This document shows, one piece after another, positions 14,366 through 26,429 of a DNA stretch of 64,000 nt. The position numbers and the translations under genes were made by a program. Origin of the DNA: Parelaphostrongylus tenuis (lineage: Eukaryota > Nematoda > Chromadorea > Rhabditida > Metastrongylidae). The notes beneath the pieces are model-generated. The model did not search any database, had not been told where the DNA came from, and was given only the letters and a program-made list of their open reading frames with translations. Each line of letters starts with the position of its first letter. Within the stretch, counting starts at the first letter, position 1. The stretch is from contig JAHQIW010001446.1 in assembly GCA_019055375.1 (NCBI GenBank), positions 31,815-95,814 of the forward strand, in the 5' to 3' direction.

Positions 14366-17300
14366 ATGCGCGCGACCAGAATGTCGGTAGTAGATTTTTG
14401 GAAAAATGAGACGCTCGGGGATGGTTTCAATATTCGTGTTGCTCACGGTGTTAACAGCTGGCCGGACTTGGTGGATCAACTACATGGTGAGCTCCATTTC
14501 ATAAATGGTTTTTTGTAAATATTCGAACAAAATAGGAACTATTTGAGAAGAAAGCCGAATAGTTTCACATTCCGATGTTCTATCGACTAAGACCTGATAT
14601 GATTGATGGAGCAATTACGAAGTAATCTCCATGAAATTTGGGGCATAGTTTACTTGCCATAACTTGCTCCAACCGTAAAATCGTTGTTTTCACATTACAC
14701 TTTCCAGTTCCTTGGAATAACAGCTGTTGATCAAAAACGATCCGAAGTCAAAAGAATTAATAAGTCGCTCAACGCTATAAATACCTTACCAAACTTTTTG
14801 AGACCTTTAATAAGCACTTTCCATGTTAAGAGTCACTTTCAAATTTGGAATTCTTTTGACTTTCACGGAAGACATCGTCATCCACCACTGCAAAACCTTT
14901 ACCGGCGAACTCACCCCGCTGTTTCCAAGGTCTTTCCTGTCTATCGTTGTTCCTCCCGCGATAAGATGCGTTCAAGACGTTTAATGCCAATCATAGGCAA
15001 AAACAGACCTTTCTGTTTTTGTTTGACCGTACGTTAGTTGCCTAATGGCGTTGAGAAAGATCTGTCATTGAAGACGGAAGGATTTGTATATGTTGTCGAC
15101 CATGCGATATCGCCTTTGATCGTTAACGGACGAATAGGGAGTACTTGTAAGACTGTGGAATGCACGGCCGACATACTGAGATTTTATTCGAAAAACTCAG
15201 ATGCAGAATTCAGTTCTATTAATTTGAATATATCATCGCGACTGGAGAATCTTCGAATTCTGAAAATAAAAAAAAAACCAGGGTTAACGAATCCTATCTT
15301 TAATGTGAAAAGTTAACTTATGATAGATAGTTATTGCTAGCGGCAAACACTAATCCAGACGGAAGTTTACCATATGCTTTCTATATCGAACAACATTACA
15401 ATGGCAGAGATGATTTCAGTCGAACATGCTATTTAACTTTCTTTTAGACTTTGACTCCACATTGGCTCAGTTTTCTTCTAACCTTAACTCTAGAAAAAAA
15501 AAAACTAAGAAATTTGTGCTGAGCCATCATGGCTGATTTATGAGCTGAATATGACTTGTTAATTACCATGGAAGCTCTTTCACCTGACCTAACCAATTTG
15601 CATCATCCATTTTGTTTTCAGAGCCGTTTCTGAACAAATCGATGCTGATCGAGGGTGATGTGTTCCTGCACACAGCTCGCCGTCCGCGACATCGAGCGAT
15701 TCCAGTAATGAGAGCCGAAGCTCGAACGGCTGATCGGATCACATTCAAGGAATGGCTACGTGAAGTGGCGAACCTTCGAAAAGGTCAGCGCTAGAGCTAT
15801 TTGTTCGTACGTCTTGTTCCTCTTGTTGGTCAGAATGCCTAAGATAATGACCGTTCATCAATCTACCCATTCGCTCACAAGAGAGTAAAGTGTAATGACA
15901 CAGATATGTCAGTGCTGCCTAATGTTTGCCATCGAAAAGGCGATGATCGATCACCGTATCCCTTAGTGGAGTCCTCGCTTGCAACAAATGAGTCCCACGG
16001 GTCACCACAACACATTAGTTCGAATCAATCACTCTACAGCAAAAACTTCGTACAAGAGATAATTGTCGTATAGCCAAATGAGGAAATATACTATTTTTAT
16101 TGAGCATTTTTTTTCTGAAGCGCTAAAAATCTAAGAGAAACAGGCACAGCAAGTTAGGAATCAATTAATCAAAGCTTTCAATCATACGTTGTTCTTTTTC
16201 TTCACGTTTTCGGTTGAATAATCACATTTCAGCAATAAAAATAAATTTTCGATCAACTGAAGTAATCCATCCAGTGCTGCAGTACCTCTATGCTTCTCAA
16301 GTCGACCCTCTTGCTCCAGCACTACAGTACCCAGTTATTCTTCATGCAAACGTTTTTTCGCTCACCAAGTAGCGCTGAGGTATGTCGTCCTCCACTGTAG
16401 TCGTACACCAGAAAATCTTTGTACAGTTTAAAGATCTTTTTATATGAAGAAAGCCAAGTGCATTTGGTTTTAGCACGTATTTTTTAGCACTTCATTTGAT
16501 CCATCATCACAGTGTTTTTTTTTTTTGCACTGTGCAGATCCCAGTACTTTTAGCATTCAATTCGTTTTTTCGTCTTCTTCTCGAACGGCATAAAATGCAG
16601 GTCGAGCGAGTCTCCTAGCAAAATCGACGATAGCCTGGCTGTAGCGTTCTATAGGCATTGTTGTGGCTGCCAGAGGCAGTTGGGATGGTGGAGCTCGACT
16701 CCACGCGCGCCGCGATGAGCATCCAACCACTCGGCTATGGCGCCGTGGCATCAGAAGAAGAACGTATTTATGAAGAAAAATCGAAAAACTCTGGTTTGAG
16801 AACGATTTACAGAGGATTCATAATGTTCATGGAAAGCAGGAAAACTCAAGTTCCTCTTTTCATGGAGCTCCCTACTTTGGCTAAACGTTTTCTCACTAAG
16901 AATTTGGTTTTTTCCAGAGTGTATGAGATATCCTTTTTTATTGTTCTTCAACAATAATAGAGATTGCAATTATACATTGAAAGACTTATCTTTGAATAGG
17001 ATTTTATATCCGAATTCAATCACTGGACAATTGGTGGACTTCGTAGAAAATCAAAATTCACAGATGAAAATCCTTTAAACGAAAAGCAACATTGCTATAA
17101 AACGGAATGATTTAGCAGCATTACGTTCCCCGTGAACACACTCGCGAGTAGGAGTTTGTTCTTCAGAACACCGTGGACGCATCAACGTTTGTCGACCGAG
17201 CTCGCCGACTCTTTCCGGATGCAACGATTTCGCTTGGATGGACGAAGCAGTCAAACTTCACAATGCTCAGTCCGAAGCACAAGAGGTTAGTGTGCTCAGC

Positions 17301-20300
17301 ACAGATAAGCCATACGATGCTGATGGTTCGCTTTGTGACTAATATAATCAGATATTTCACTTTTGTTAAATTTTTTATTTATAAAAAAGTGTCAAAAGGA
17401 GCGAATGTGGCACAGTGGTTTGAGGTGCTCTGCGTCGCACACAAGGTCGATGGTTCGATTTCGCGCTAGTGGCTCACCAAGCCATGCATCCCTCCGGGTA
17501 CTGATCTGTTAGCCTCAGGAGACCTTGGTTTCTCGTGATGCGGAGTTGTGCCACAAACCATAACACGCTGCAAGAGCACTGCGCTACTCTCGCCCGAGCT
17601 AAAAATTGCAATATAAGCTAGTATGATTTCTTTGCATTACGGTAATTGTAATACATGCATGCAACACCATGCGTCGTCTTTTGTTGCATTGCCGAGATTG
17701 AAGAAGGGTTGTTTTTCAAAATATTTAAGCGTTTTTTATTAGTGTACTGCATATTTTCTCTGATAATCTCTGAATACAGGCTCTCCTGGAGGCAATTGTT
17801 TGAGATCCTTGAGTACATCGCTCGCCTCGAGCAACCCGTGATGCTTTCTATCCGTCTCTCAGTAGTGGGTTTTTTTTCCTCGAACTTCCGCTTAGCCCTT
17901 GATTTTTTGAGCTCTTAACATTAGCCTCAAAACTTTGATATACTAGTAACGCCTAATTATCGCATTACAGTTATTCTTCTAACGGAACAATTAAGCGAAT
18001 TAATCTAGGCTTCAAATTCTAAAGACCAACTCTTATGGCTTCTTGGTATGGAGAAAGCGGTTTCTTTATTGATCTGGAGTGATCAAGATGATGAGGTAAT
18101 TAACCGGTAACCTCCATGAATCGTTGACTTTCCCAAGATTTTTATGATTGCTTGTAATTTGTTGAAAGAAATTTTAGGAAATAAACTGGGCGTCCGTAGT
18201 AGATCTTAGACGTATGGCCACTAAAAACCGGGTGCTCTACGACTTACAACCTCGTCATCGAGAAATAATACAGCGGATTCCTATGCAGCCAATAATAATC
18301 CAGGTGAGTTTTCTCGCTGTTTCTTTACCCTCCTAGCATTTCCAAGATTTTTGAATGTTCTCAAAGATCTTCCAAAAATCATCATTTGGAAAGTTGTACC
18401 AGCGATTTCATTTGGTGATACCACCTATAACTTATGATAAAATTGAGAGGAGAATAGTGCAAGAGCCTTCGGTGCAGTGGGCAACGTGTGAACTTCTGGG
18501 AAGGGTGATCAAGGGCTCGGGGCCCACTTGAAAGGTCCGCGTTCTGCTATTTTTTGTAGTGACTGTCGTTGAGCTTCGTTGGTTTTGGAATATCACAAAC
18601 AGTCTTTTTTTTCAAAAATGAGCTAAGTAATAGGTCAAATCAGTTTTATTAGTAAACTTATGTTGCTCATCAATGAAACAAGACATTGATTATTTATCAA
18701 GGAGAAGTGAAAGTCGCTCAACAAAAATACGAAGAATAGTTTAGATCATGAAGTAAATTTTGATTTCTAATCATGAAGTTTTGCTGTTAATTCTCAATCC
18801 ATTTTCAAACAGTGCAGTATTCCAAATCCTAAGCAAATACTGGAGATGGTAGCAACCGAAATTCTTCCTCTGTTGCCAGAAAAAGTACTACCTCAAAATC
18901 ATTTCTTTTCTTTGATAATTTTTCAAAATTTCTCAATCATTTCCATAATCACTGCCCTCAATTTCAAAAAATCCTCAAATTTTGGCAAGTGTCCTTTCGC
19001 TAGAAGCCTTTTGTAGGTTTCGAAAAGGCTCAAAATACTACCACATTTAGAACGATGCCAGCTTTTCATTGTCGTCGTGGCGTGTAATTGAGTTCGCCAC
19101 GTCGAATGACATGTTGTCGACGGTAGTACGTTCCAGTAAAGGTGCCGTATTCATGGGACATCCAGCCGCTTTTCTAATTTCGCAAACACCACCTCCATTG
19201 TTTCCTAGTCCTCAACAGATTGACGGGAAGGTGAGTGAAGTGACAAGAAGCCGCTGTAAAATGAAGACTTTTCTCATTAGAATTTCGTCGAAGCAAAGAA
19301 GATTAAAAACATCCACAAATAAGATCGGTTCTTTGTAGGATGAAGGCTTTCTTGCTATCGCTAATATGTTTCTCAGGTCCGTTTCCTTCCAAAAGCTGCC
19401 AAAAACGAAATTGAAGTTGACGATCGAACTGGTCTGGTCATTTATTTAATGGACAAAGTGTTGGAGATCGAATCACCAGAGATTAAGAATACGCTCAAGG
19501 TTCGAAGCTCTTTCGTTCTCCTAGTTCAATTTAGACAGAAACTATATCGAAAAATTTTTCAGTTCGAATGACTGTTTGGTGAAATGAATTACTCAAAAGA
19601 ATGGAAGCATTAGGAGCTTTTTTCGAGAATAATTGCCCTAAAACTACATACAAGGGGGCAAAACCTCCGAAATGAGTATGGTTTCTGACGTAACAGCCTC
19701 GGCAAGGCTTTGAACATTCCTAGAGACTAAATTAACAATAAGAAAAAAAGTTGAAACGATCGTACTCTGAGTTTACATAAACTTTTTAACAATTTGGTCA
19801 ATCCGAAAGTTTCTAGCTGCATTCAAGGTTTCTCTAGGGCCAGTGATTGACATCACACGTGAAGGATAAATGATAAAGCGTACCAGTGTTGATGGTACGA
19901 CTCCATTCGTAGCTTTTAGCAGGGGATTGAATGCATTATCCGACCTATTTAGTCATTTGAGCTACCTTAATGATATATCAGATCAGTGTTTCTATCTTCT
20001 TATATCACTTCATGGAAAGGGCGGGTCAACTTAACCGAGGCACTGGATTGAACCAAAACCATATGTCATGCTCCCCCTCTTCATATCTACTTATTCGTTA
20101 TCCTTATTCACTTAAATGGGACGCGGTCGCACGGATTCTAACTCCTACACCGTTTCCTTCCTCACCTGCACAGATTTGTGTTCACATATTTGCTCAGCCG
20201 TGGCTTGAAAACCATCAATTTCCTCTGCTCATTAACATGCCGAGTGCTAGTTAAGCTCAGTTTTTTTTTTTGAAATTCTGATATAGCCGTGCTAAAGCGT

Positions 20301-23300
20301 TTCAATATCTACTGCAGCAATAAATAGTTTATGGAAGGAAAGCAATTTGCAGGCACTCCATCGTTATGAATATTAGAGAAGAGAATGTACGGGATTTTCC
20401 TCAAAATTCGCCAAGGTTTTTTCGATGTCCCTCAAACATATAAAGTAACTTTCACTATTGATCGAGATTTCATGACATCATTCGACCAACCTCTTCCTCA
20501 TTATTAACCACAATTCCTCCTGCCAATAGAAAACTCGTCACAGATGCATAGCTTACATGCTTCGGTCAGAAACAAGGCAACCTACTAGTTCACGTTGTTC
20601 CGTTAGCAAGTTTCCTATGAGAACACGTTTGAAATTTATCACCGTCAAGCAGTTAACGGTGGCATCCTAAAAAACGCCGTAAAGTCAACACCAACGAATA
20701 TGAAGCAACACTGTGAATCGCACATCAGTCACCCATCAGCAACAATGTCAGCTACCAATATCCTTACTCGACATGAATTCCTCACCATATTAAGCTATCT
20801 TATTATGAGTCGTGGACGTAAGCCATAAAATATTTTCAAATCATTGTTTTTCCGTCTACAATTACAGTCGCTTCTAAAACAAATAGTTTCTGCGAATGGT
20901 GGTCTTGCTTTTCACTATTGTTATTACTGCCTAAACATTTAAGTAAATTAGATGGAGGTGAAAATCGCAGAGAAGACATTATTCCCCTTCAGTAACGGGA
21001 TTTTTGAATAAATACTGATTCTGCTCTTTGTTTGGCAAGCTCTATCTATCCCATCCGGCTCTAATTTTTCGGAAATTGCCTTCTCCAACTATCAAAAACC
21101 ACGTAGAAGACAATGACCACCAGGAACAGCTCTAGAATGACATCGATTATTTTTCCTACATCCATCGACAATCATTCACAAAATGGCTTGAGTATCTCAT
21201 TAATCTTTTCACGACGTTAACACTGAGCACTACGAACCATCACCTGAATAGTGTCGTTCAAATGTGTTTTTCATGCGCACTGAAATCTGCATTTATTAAG
21301 TAATCAGTGATCACTAATGGCGCAGTGAGCTGTTTTTTTTAATTGTGTTCTACTGCCCAGTCTGGCCATTGTTTTTCTCAAAGAAAAAAAATTCAGATTA
21401 GAAGTAAGATTTTACCCTTTTTTGGGCTGCGCGCCTTCCGCGGAATGACGCGTACATCTCTGTATTTTTTCGTCGGGACAGAGCATTTCCGTTAGACCTT
21501 TAATAGTTTCCATTGCTTGGGAAATGGCGGTCCCAATGCAGAACTTGGGACCCAAAATTCTTCGTTGTATGCTATAGCGACGAGGAGGAAATCATGTTTA
21601 ACCTTTGGTTGCGTTGTATGCTCGACTGGCCTTATCACTAGACTCTTAACTCACATTTGATAGCATTAATCTCAGTAACTCTGAATCTGAGTTTGGTTTT
21701 TAGAAAGTCCTTTATACAGCGCTATAAGAGAGAATAGAATATCAAGTTTCACATCTTTATATGCACATGAGAGTTTTCTATACATCTAAAACACGAAAAG
21801 GCATATGCAAATTATGGTGCATGGAAGTGACACGGTGAGCGTGGAATTTTTCGATAGTGGAGGAAAATCTATATTAATTTCAACCAAACTCGCGCGCACC
21901 CATCAGGTGTTGTCCCCAGAGGGTTGAACGGTGAAGTTTTGGGTCTATCAATTGAAATGTATCGCAATCTCTGCAAGCGTGGCGGACCTTCTACGCATAA
22001 CTGTGAAGCGGTCAATTGTAAATATTTGCGCAGTAAAGTTGTATTTTATTAGGAAGAAGTCGTACAGACTGCTAGAAATTTCCTGACAAGCCATATAAAG
22101 AGGTATAGATGCTATACGATTTTCAGCACCGCATGGTTCTTCATCAATATAGAATTCTTTCTATATAACCGCTTTTTAACGCTGGACGATGTAGAGTGAT
22201 GTGCAAAACTTTCGCATCAGGTGATACTCAAGCCTGCATTTCACCCTATTCAGGAGCCCGTGCTTTAACCCCGTTTCACTACTGACACCCGTTTTGCCAC
22301 CATTCTTAGGTTTTGCACATCACTCTTCATCATTGGCTACATCTTCACTGATCTTTATGCAGTGTAACAGTTGCTTTTGTTATAAAATCAGGTAACTGCA
22401 GAAAGGATAGCAGGCTTGATAATAATTATGGAGCAGTCAAATTTAACTTAGCATGTTGTTGACACTTTGAAAAGCTGTGGGATGAGGATAGTTGCCGAAT
22501 GTTTACTGATGCAGGCTATTATGAAGTGATATACTGGTTCGCTCTCTCCCCAAGGTTCTCTTGCAGCACATAGGAGTACCTCAGTTGGTTATCTTCAAAG
22601 TTGCAAGGAAATTTAGCTCAATCACCATCTCACAGCATCAAAGAAGCAGACTAATTCCTTAACCAGCAGTTGAAACACCGCACGAAATGCTCGAAGTCAC
22701 TGGTGGACGACGACTGTAGGAAGAATCGAATATTAGCAGTGTTGCAATCCTTGGAGTAAAATTGTGACAGCGGGTCACGTATTATAAAATAATGAATAAA
22801 TTTAAGCGACTATTGACACAATACGTGTTCATGCAAGACTATCGTACTGTTTTCTCTAAAAATAGTCACAACTTCACGCAAATTTGCATTTTTCCATTCG
22901 TCTAACCTAAAAAAACTGCACAATACTTCAAGAAAGTTAGTGACTTGATCACAGCGTTAGTTTACAGGTGTTTATCGGACACGATGGACGTATAGCCATT
23001 GAGAACAAGGAATCAGTGTTACCGTATTACGAAGCGAAATCCGTTGCGCAACTACCGTACGCAGAATGTTATGGTTTCACTGGTAAGAAATAATTTAGTA
23101 TGAACGTGTAACTTTTCTCAACGAGTCTACAAAGGTTTTACAACAATAAAATATGGAGAAGATCATGAGTTCATTCGTGTTCCAAGATATACCCGTCGTA
23201 CCTATCGTATTCCATTATAAGACCATAGGAAACATTAGAAAAATTAGCAGAGACACTGTATCTTAGCTGGAAATCGTATGAGTTTGTCGCGATAATCGTA

Positions 23301-23904
23301 GAGACAAACTTTACATTAATCTCCTCGAAAGTGGCTTAAATTGAACTGAATACATATCAGGGCGATTCATTTACTTTATGATGTGCATTGATTGTAGGGT
23401 AAGTTTAGTAGAGGATTTTTTATAACATTTATCTAAATCCCCTGTGAGCATTGACCAGTCCAGCTAAATCCACTAAAGTCTCCGTTGATTTATGTCGTAG
23501 ACTCTGGTCCCTAGTGGGACACGAGAGATAAATAAGATAAGTTTGAGCTTTCTCCTAAGTACTCTTTGAGAGACAATTTTCAAACCAAATGACCTTTGAG
23601 ACACAATTTCCAAACTCTTTAACTTGGCTGATCCATACAATGCAACAGCACTCCAGCTGCTAGGCACATAGTAGCAATTCTCAATCACTATAAGGTGCTG
23701 AGTCATTGGGGCTAAAAAATATTATCTATTTCCTTCTCAGAATTTCTTCAAGTTATAGAAGACTTTCTTCTACTTTCTTCAGTGATTGATAAAGGATGGC
23801 GAGTGATAGCCGATGTTAGGGTTGCTCATTGTGAAAAGAAGCATGGAAAGCGTCGGAAAAGAGACACAGTCACATTGGAGCTTGACACTCCGTTCTTAAA
23901 GTGA
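14366..23904 (+). CDS. menorin/FAM151-family protein (DUF2181), 12 exons
   Basis: Family seen directly: [75 protein letters not shown] then [24 protein letters not shown] and NRVLYDL match FAM151/menorin blocks in order. Proposed exons: 14366-14486, 15622-15783, 16233-16351, 17167-17285, 17780-17868, 18025-18095, 18178-18303, 18813-18884, 19051-19230, 19377-19499, 22968-23082, 23741-23904. Phases agree throughout, giving about 486 codons. The first ATG follows an in-frame stop at 14345 and gives no signal peptide, so an upstream exon may be missing. The exon-3 donor is weak. The last frame ends at TGA 23902, but GTGAGA at 23901 could also be a donor. C. elegans menorin is an extracellular skin factor that patterns PVD dendrites with SAX-7 and DMA-1. 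Several family residues differ here, so orthology to mnr-1 is unproven. The C-terminal third was not recognised. Confidence 0.9.
14487..15621. other. intron 1 of the menorin-family gene
   Basis: Starts GTGAGC and ends TTGTTTTCAG. Two open frames inside (14684-15037 and 15038-15316 plus) have no family similarity and are best read as chance. Splicing joins G to AG, a phase-1 junction that restores a Glu codon. Confidence 0.75.
16535..16745 (-). mobile_element. SINE with class-II tRNA-like head
   Basis: The minus strand begins GGCGCCATAGCCGAGTGG, a Ser/Leu-type D-arm start. The body runs through CGAGAAGAAGACG to a tail AGTACTGGGATCTGCACAGTG. The same head-body-tail order occurs at 45984-46198 (+) and 51580-51940 (-), and in decayed form at 37650-37812 (-). 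It lies in intron 3 of the menorin-family gene. Confidence 0.75.
17396..17570 (+). mobile_element. SINE, Lys/Arg-like tRNA head, partial
   Basis: Head GTGGCACAGTGGTTTGAGG and B-box-like GGTCGATGGTTCGATTTCGC, followed by body words CACCAAGCCATGCATCC shared with other copies. It lies in intron 4 of the menorin-family gene and stops short of the usual tail. Confidence 0.65.
19500..22967. other. large intron 10 of the menorin-family gene
   Basis: About 3.5 kb between the exon ending ...NTLK and the exon starting VFIGHDG. It contains a tRNA-like SINE at 22195-22330 and otherwise no recognised gene. The 94-codon frame at 19970-20254 has no family similarity. Confidence 0.7.
22195..22330 (-). mobile_element. 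tRNA-like SINE
   Basis: Plus-strand text GTGATGTGCAAAACTTTCGC near 22200 and TTTTGCACATCACTC near 22312 flank a tRNA-like core containing CAGGAGCCCGTGCTTTAACC. The same frame occurs as head-to-head pairs at 56063-56320 and at two further sites downstream. Here only one unit is present. Confidence 0.6.
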
Positions 23905-24279
23905 GACTTTTTTTTCATAAAAACCTAAATCTCAAATGAAATATTTGAGAGCACTAAGACTTCGTTATTATTGATGTTTATTTACATAACTCATTAAGAC
24001 ATTTATCACACTGATTCAAGCACTTTCTGCATTCATCCTCCACGAAGGTGTTCGCATAAATCGAATTGCTCGGGTTGATTTAGATTTTTTCATCATTCAA
24101 GAATGTCGTGGAACGCCGATTGAGCTCATTTACCTTGTTATCTTGGACATAGGCGTGCTGAGATGTTCCTAAACGAACTGCAAGAGGTCGTTAAGAGAGG
24201 TAGCTCAACTAGCAAATTCTGATGGACTGCATCACTCGACTCTGTCATCCTCTAGACGCAAAAATTTCATAATACACAT

Positions 24280-24352
24280 GTAGCGCGGTGGTTGGAGCTG
24301 CTGACTAGTTTGTGATATCCAATTCTAAGCACAGTTTCAAATCCTATTCAAC
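24280..24352 (+). mobile_element. tRNA-like SINE head, decayed
   Basis: TGTAGCGCGGTGGTTGGAGC resembles the A-box region of the Lys/Arg-like SINE heads, followed by a weak B box CAGTTTCAAATCC. No body was recognised. Confidence 0.35.
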
Positions 24353-24359
24353 AATGTCA

Positions 24360-25240
24360 GTGGCATTCAATTTGTTCAAGCACACTTGCTCTAGTATTGA
24401 AGATTTTTACTTTCATACTTTCATTTACCTCGTTTTGACAAATTATGCTAGTGCAGCTTCTCTACCGTTGATGAACGAGTGTTCCGCAATAGATCCAGCT
24501 GAGTCCTCTCTAGTCCTTGCCACATGTTGTAGTAATGCAATCCCATCTTCACGGTATGAGGAATAGAAGGATCGGCGGCGTTTTTTGTTCACATCTAAAC
24601 TGAATACATGTGACATTTCGCGTATTGGTTTTCATGTCCTCGGTTTGAAATACTGCAGAATGAATTTGTCAACAATTCATCTCCAAAAGATGTTGCACAG
24701 ATGTACAATGTACTCGCCGCGTTCTTAATTGCTTTCTTCTGGCAGAACATGCATGTTCAGATCCTTTTTACAGTTAGATGATGCGAGATACGCTCAACAC
24801 TAATCTTGATATCACGTTCAATTTCAATGAATGAATCTCTATTTTGCTCAAATAGTTCAGGTCTGTGGAGTACTCTTTAGCGTAGAAGCATGATAGCAGT
24901 GAATTTGAAGAGTTAGGGCTGGAGTCCAACCTTTATAGCTTTTTCTTGGTTCCCAGAAGGTTCTTTTTTACGCACTCTATAGCCCTCATTTTCCTCTGGT
25001 CAGCTCTAGATACAAGTAGCCTATCACTTGGATTTCCCATTTGGGGTAAAATTATTCGGAGTTCTTTTGAATGTCTATTTTTTCACATGCAATCACATAG
25101 CAGCCTCTTCGTGGTGGCTGTCGAAAAAAAAAATGCGTTCTGCCTATGTGTGGTTCAAAATAGTCGGTTGCGGAAAAATTTGCGAGAAAATACTTGTAAA
25201 ACATCTACTTATACACCTATTACACCCGAGAAGACAAAAT
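24360..25240. other. no gene seen
   Basis: Two frames of 72 and 107 codons overlap at 24946-25269, and an 84-codon frame at 24312-24566. None has a recognisable domain or splice pattern. Confidence 0.45.
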
Positions 25241-25244
25241 CAAT

Positions 25245-25920
25245 AAGGATATTACATGTTTTGAGCTGATAGGTTTAGTGGCATACAGACGCCTGTTTCG
25301 TCCTATTGAGGCTCATTAGTACCACCCTCCCTCGATTCAACCAATCCTCTGAAGACAGATAATCCTCTAAAGGAATTGACGCCGAATAAAAAAATTACCA
25401 CAAGTCAGGTGACGTACTTACCTGACATTGTGGTGACCGACAGTCGAGTACGTAGCTGTTAAAATGGATCACACCTCTTCTATCGACCGCTTTTTATGGA
25501 CCCGCTCAAAATGATATAATCTGATAAGGTTGATGCATGTTTTGAACTGATATGTCTAGTGGTATACAGGCGCTTGTTCCGTCCTATTGAGACTTATCAG
25601 TACCACCCTTCCTCGGTTCAGAAATCCCCTGAGGTCGAATAACCCTTTATAGAAATTGACGCAGAGTAAAAAATTCATCTTTGAGGTTTCATTCATTTTA
25701 ACAGCTACGTACTCGACTGCCGGTCACCACAATGTCAGGTAAGTACATCACCTGACTTGGGGTGATTTTTTATTCGGCGTCGATTCCTTTGTAGAGAATT
25801 ATTTAACGTCAGGGGATCGGCTGAACCGAAGGAGGGTGGTAACTGATGAGTCCCAATAGAACGAAACAGGCGCCTGTATACCACTAGACCTATCAGCTCA
25901 AAACATGTAATATCCTTATC
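25245..25920. mobile_element. three-armed foldback element
   Basis: Left arm 25245-25466 and right arm 25694-25920 are inverted copies: the left begins AAGGATATTACATGTTTTG and the right ends CAAAACATGTAATATCCTT. Between them, 25520-25680 is a third, partial copy in the left-arm orientation. The outer flanks AGACAAAATCAAT (25231) and AGACAAAATTAAT (25921) form a near-exact 13-bp direct repeat, as from a target-site duplication. The arms are related to those at 56370-56849 and 57212-57690. No transposase gene lies within. Confidence 0.85.
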
Positions 25921-25934
25921 AGACAAAATTAATA

Positions 25935-26104
25935 GTCAAACTTTTACTTTTACTACTTTTACTCTACTACTAAACACTGTACTTTTGCCAACTGTGTCTT
26001 CGCTCCAAGCCAGATTGATGCGTTCACTTGCCACCGTTGCATTTGTACCCAACAGCCATTCGTGCATCATCAACAGCCTAATTTGCTCGCTTGTTAATTC
26101 CATT
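25935..26104 (-). pseudogene. mariner transposase N-terminal relic
   Basis: The minus strand reads MELTSEQIRLLMMHEWLLGT then NATVASERINLAWSEDTVGK. This fits the N-terminal helix-turn-helix start of mariner transposases (family start MELT-EQIR, a Y/HE-LG-A segment and a RIN-A-GE-TV segment). The frame then runs into low-complexity KVVKVKV and stops at the edge of the foldback element. The catalytic domain is absent. Confidence 0.55.
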
Positions 26105-26429
26105 TTGAAATAAGCAGATAAATTATATACCAATTAACGCAGAAGAAGATAGGCTTTAAAATGAGCCCAAAAACTCAAAATTCATCCACACCCAAAAAGT
26201 TACACGTATTTTCTCAAAACTTTTTCTACAAACCATCAATAGCTCCAATGAAGCGAATACGCTGTAGTCGCCATTGCCTGGGTTTCACTCTCATCCTGTT
26301 GTTTCTTATTACTGAGTGTGATGTATTCGAAGTTGATTCCTTGGTAATAAGAGTTGATCTGCCGAATCCTGTCTTCACATAGAAGATAGTGTTCCTGTAG
26401 AATGATGAAAATCTGGCTGTCAAGAAGTT

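Noticed and set aside
14684..15316. Two adjacent plus-strand frames (117 and 92 codons)
   Set aside because: They lie inside menorin-family intron 1, whose flanking exons join in correct phase without them, and show no similarity.
25936..26133. Possible complete mariner transposase
   Set aside because: Only the N-terminal part is present, and it ends in low complexity beside a foldback. No catalytic segment was found on the far side of the foldback near 24950-25240.
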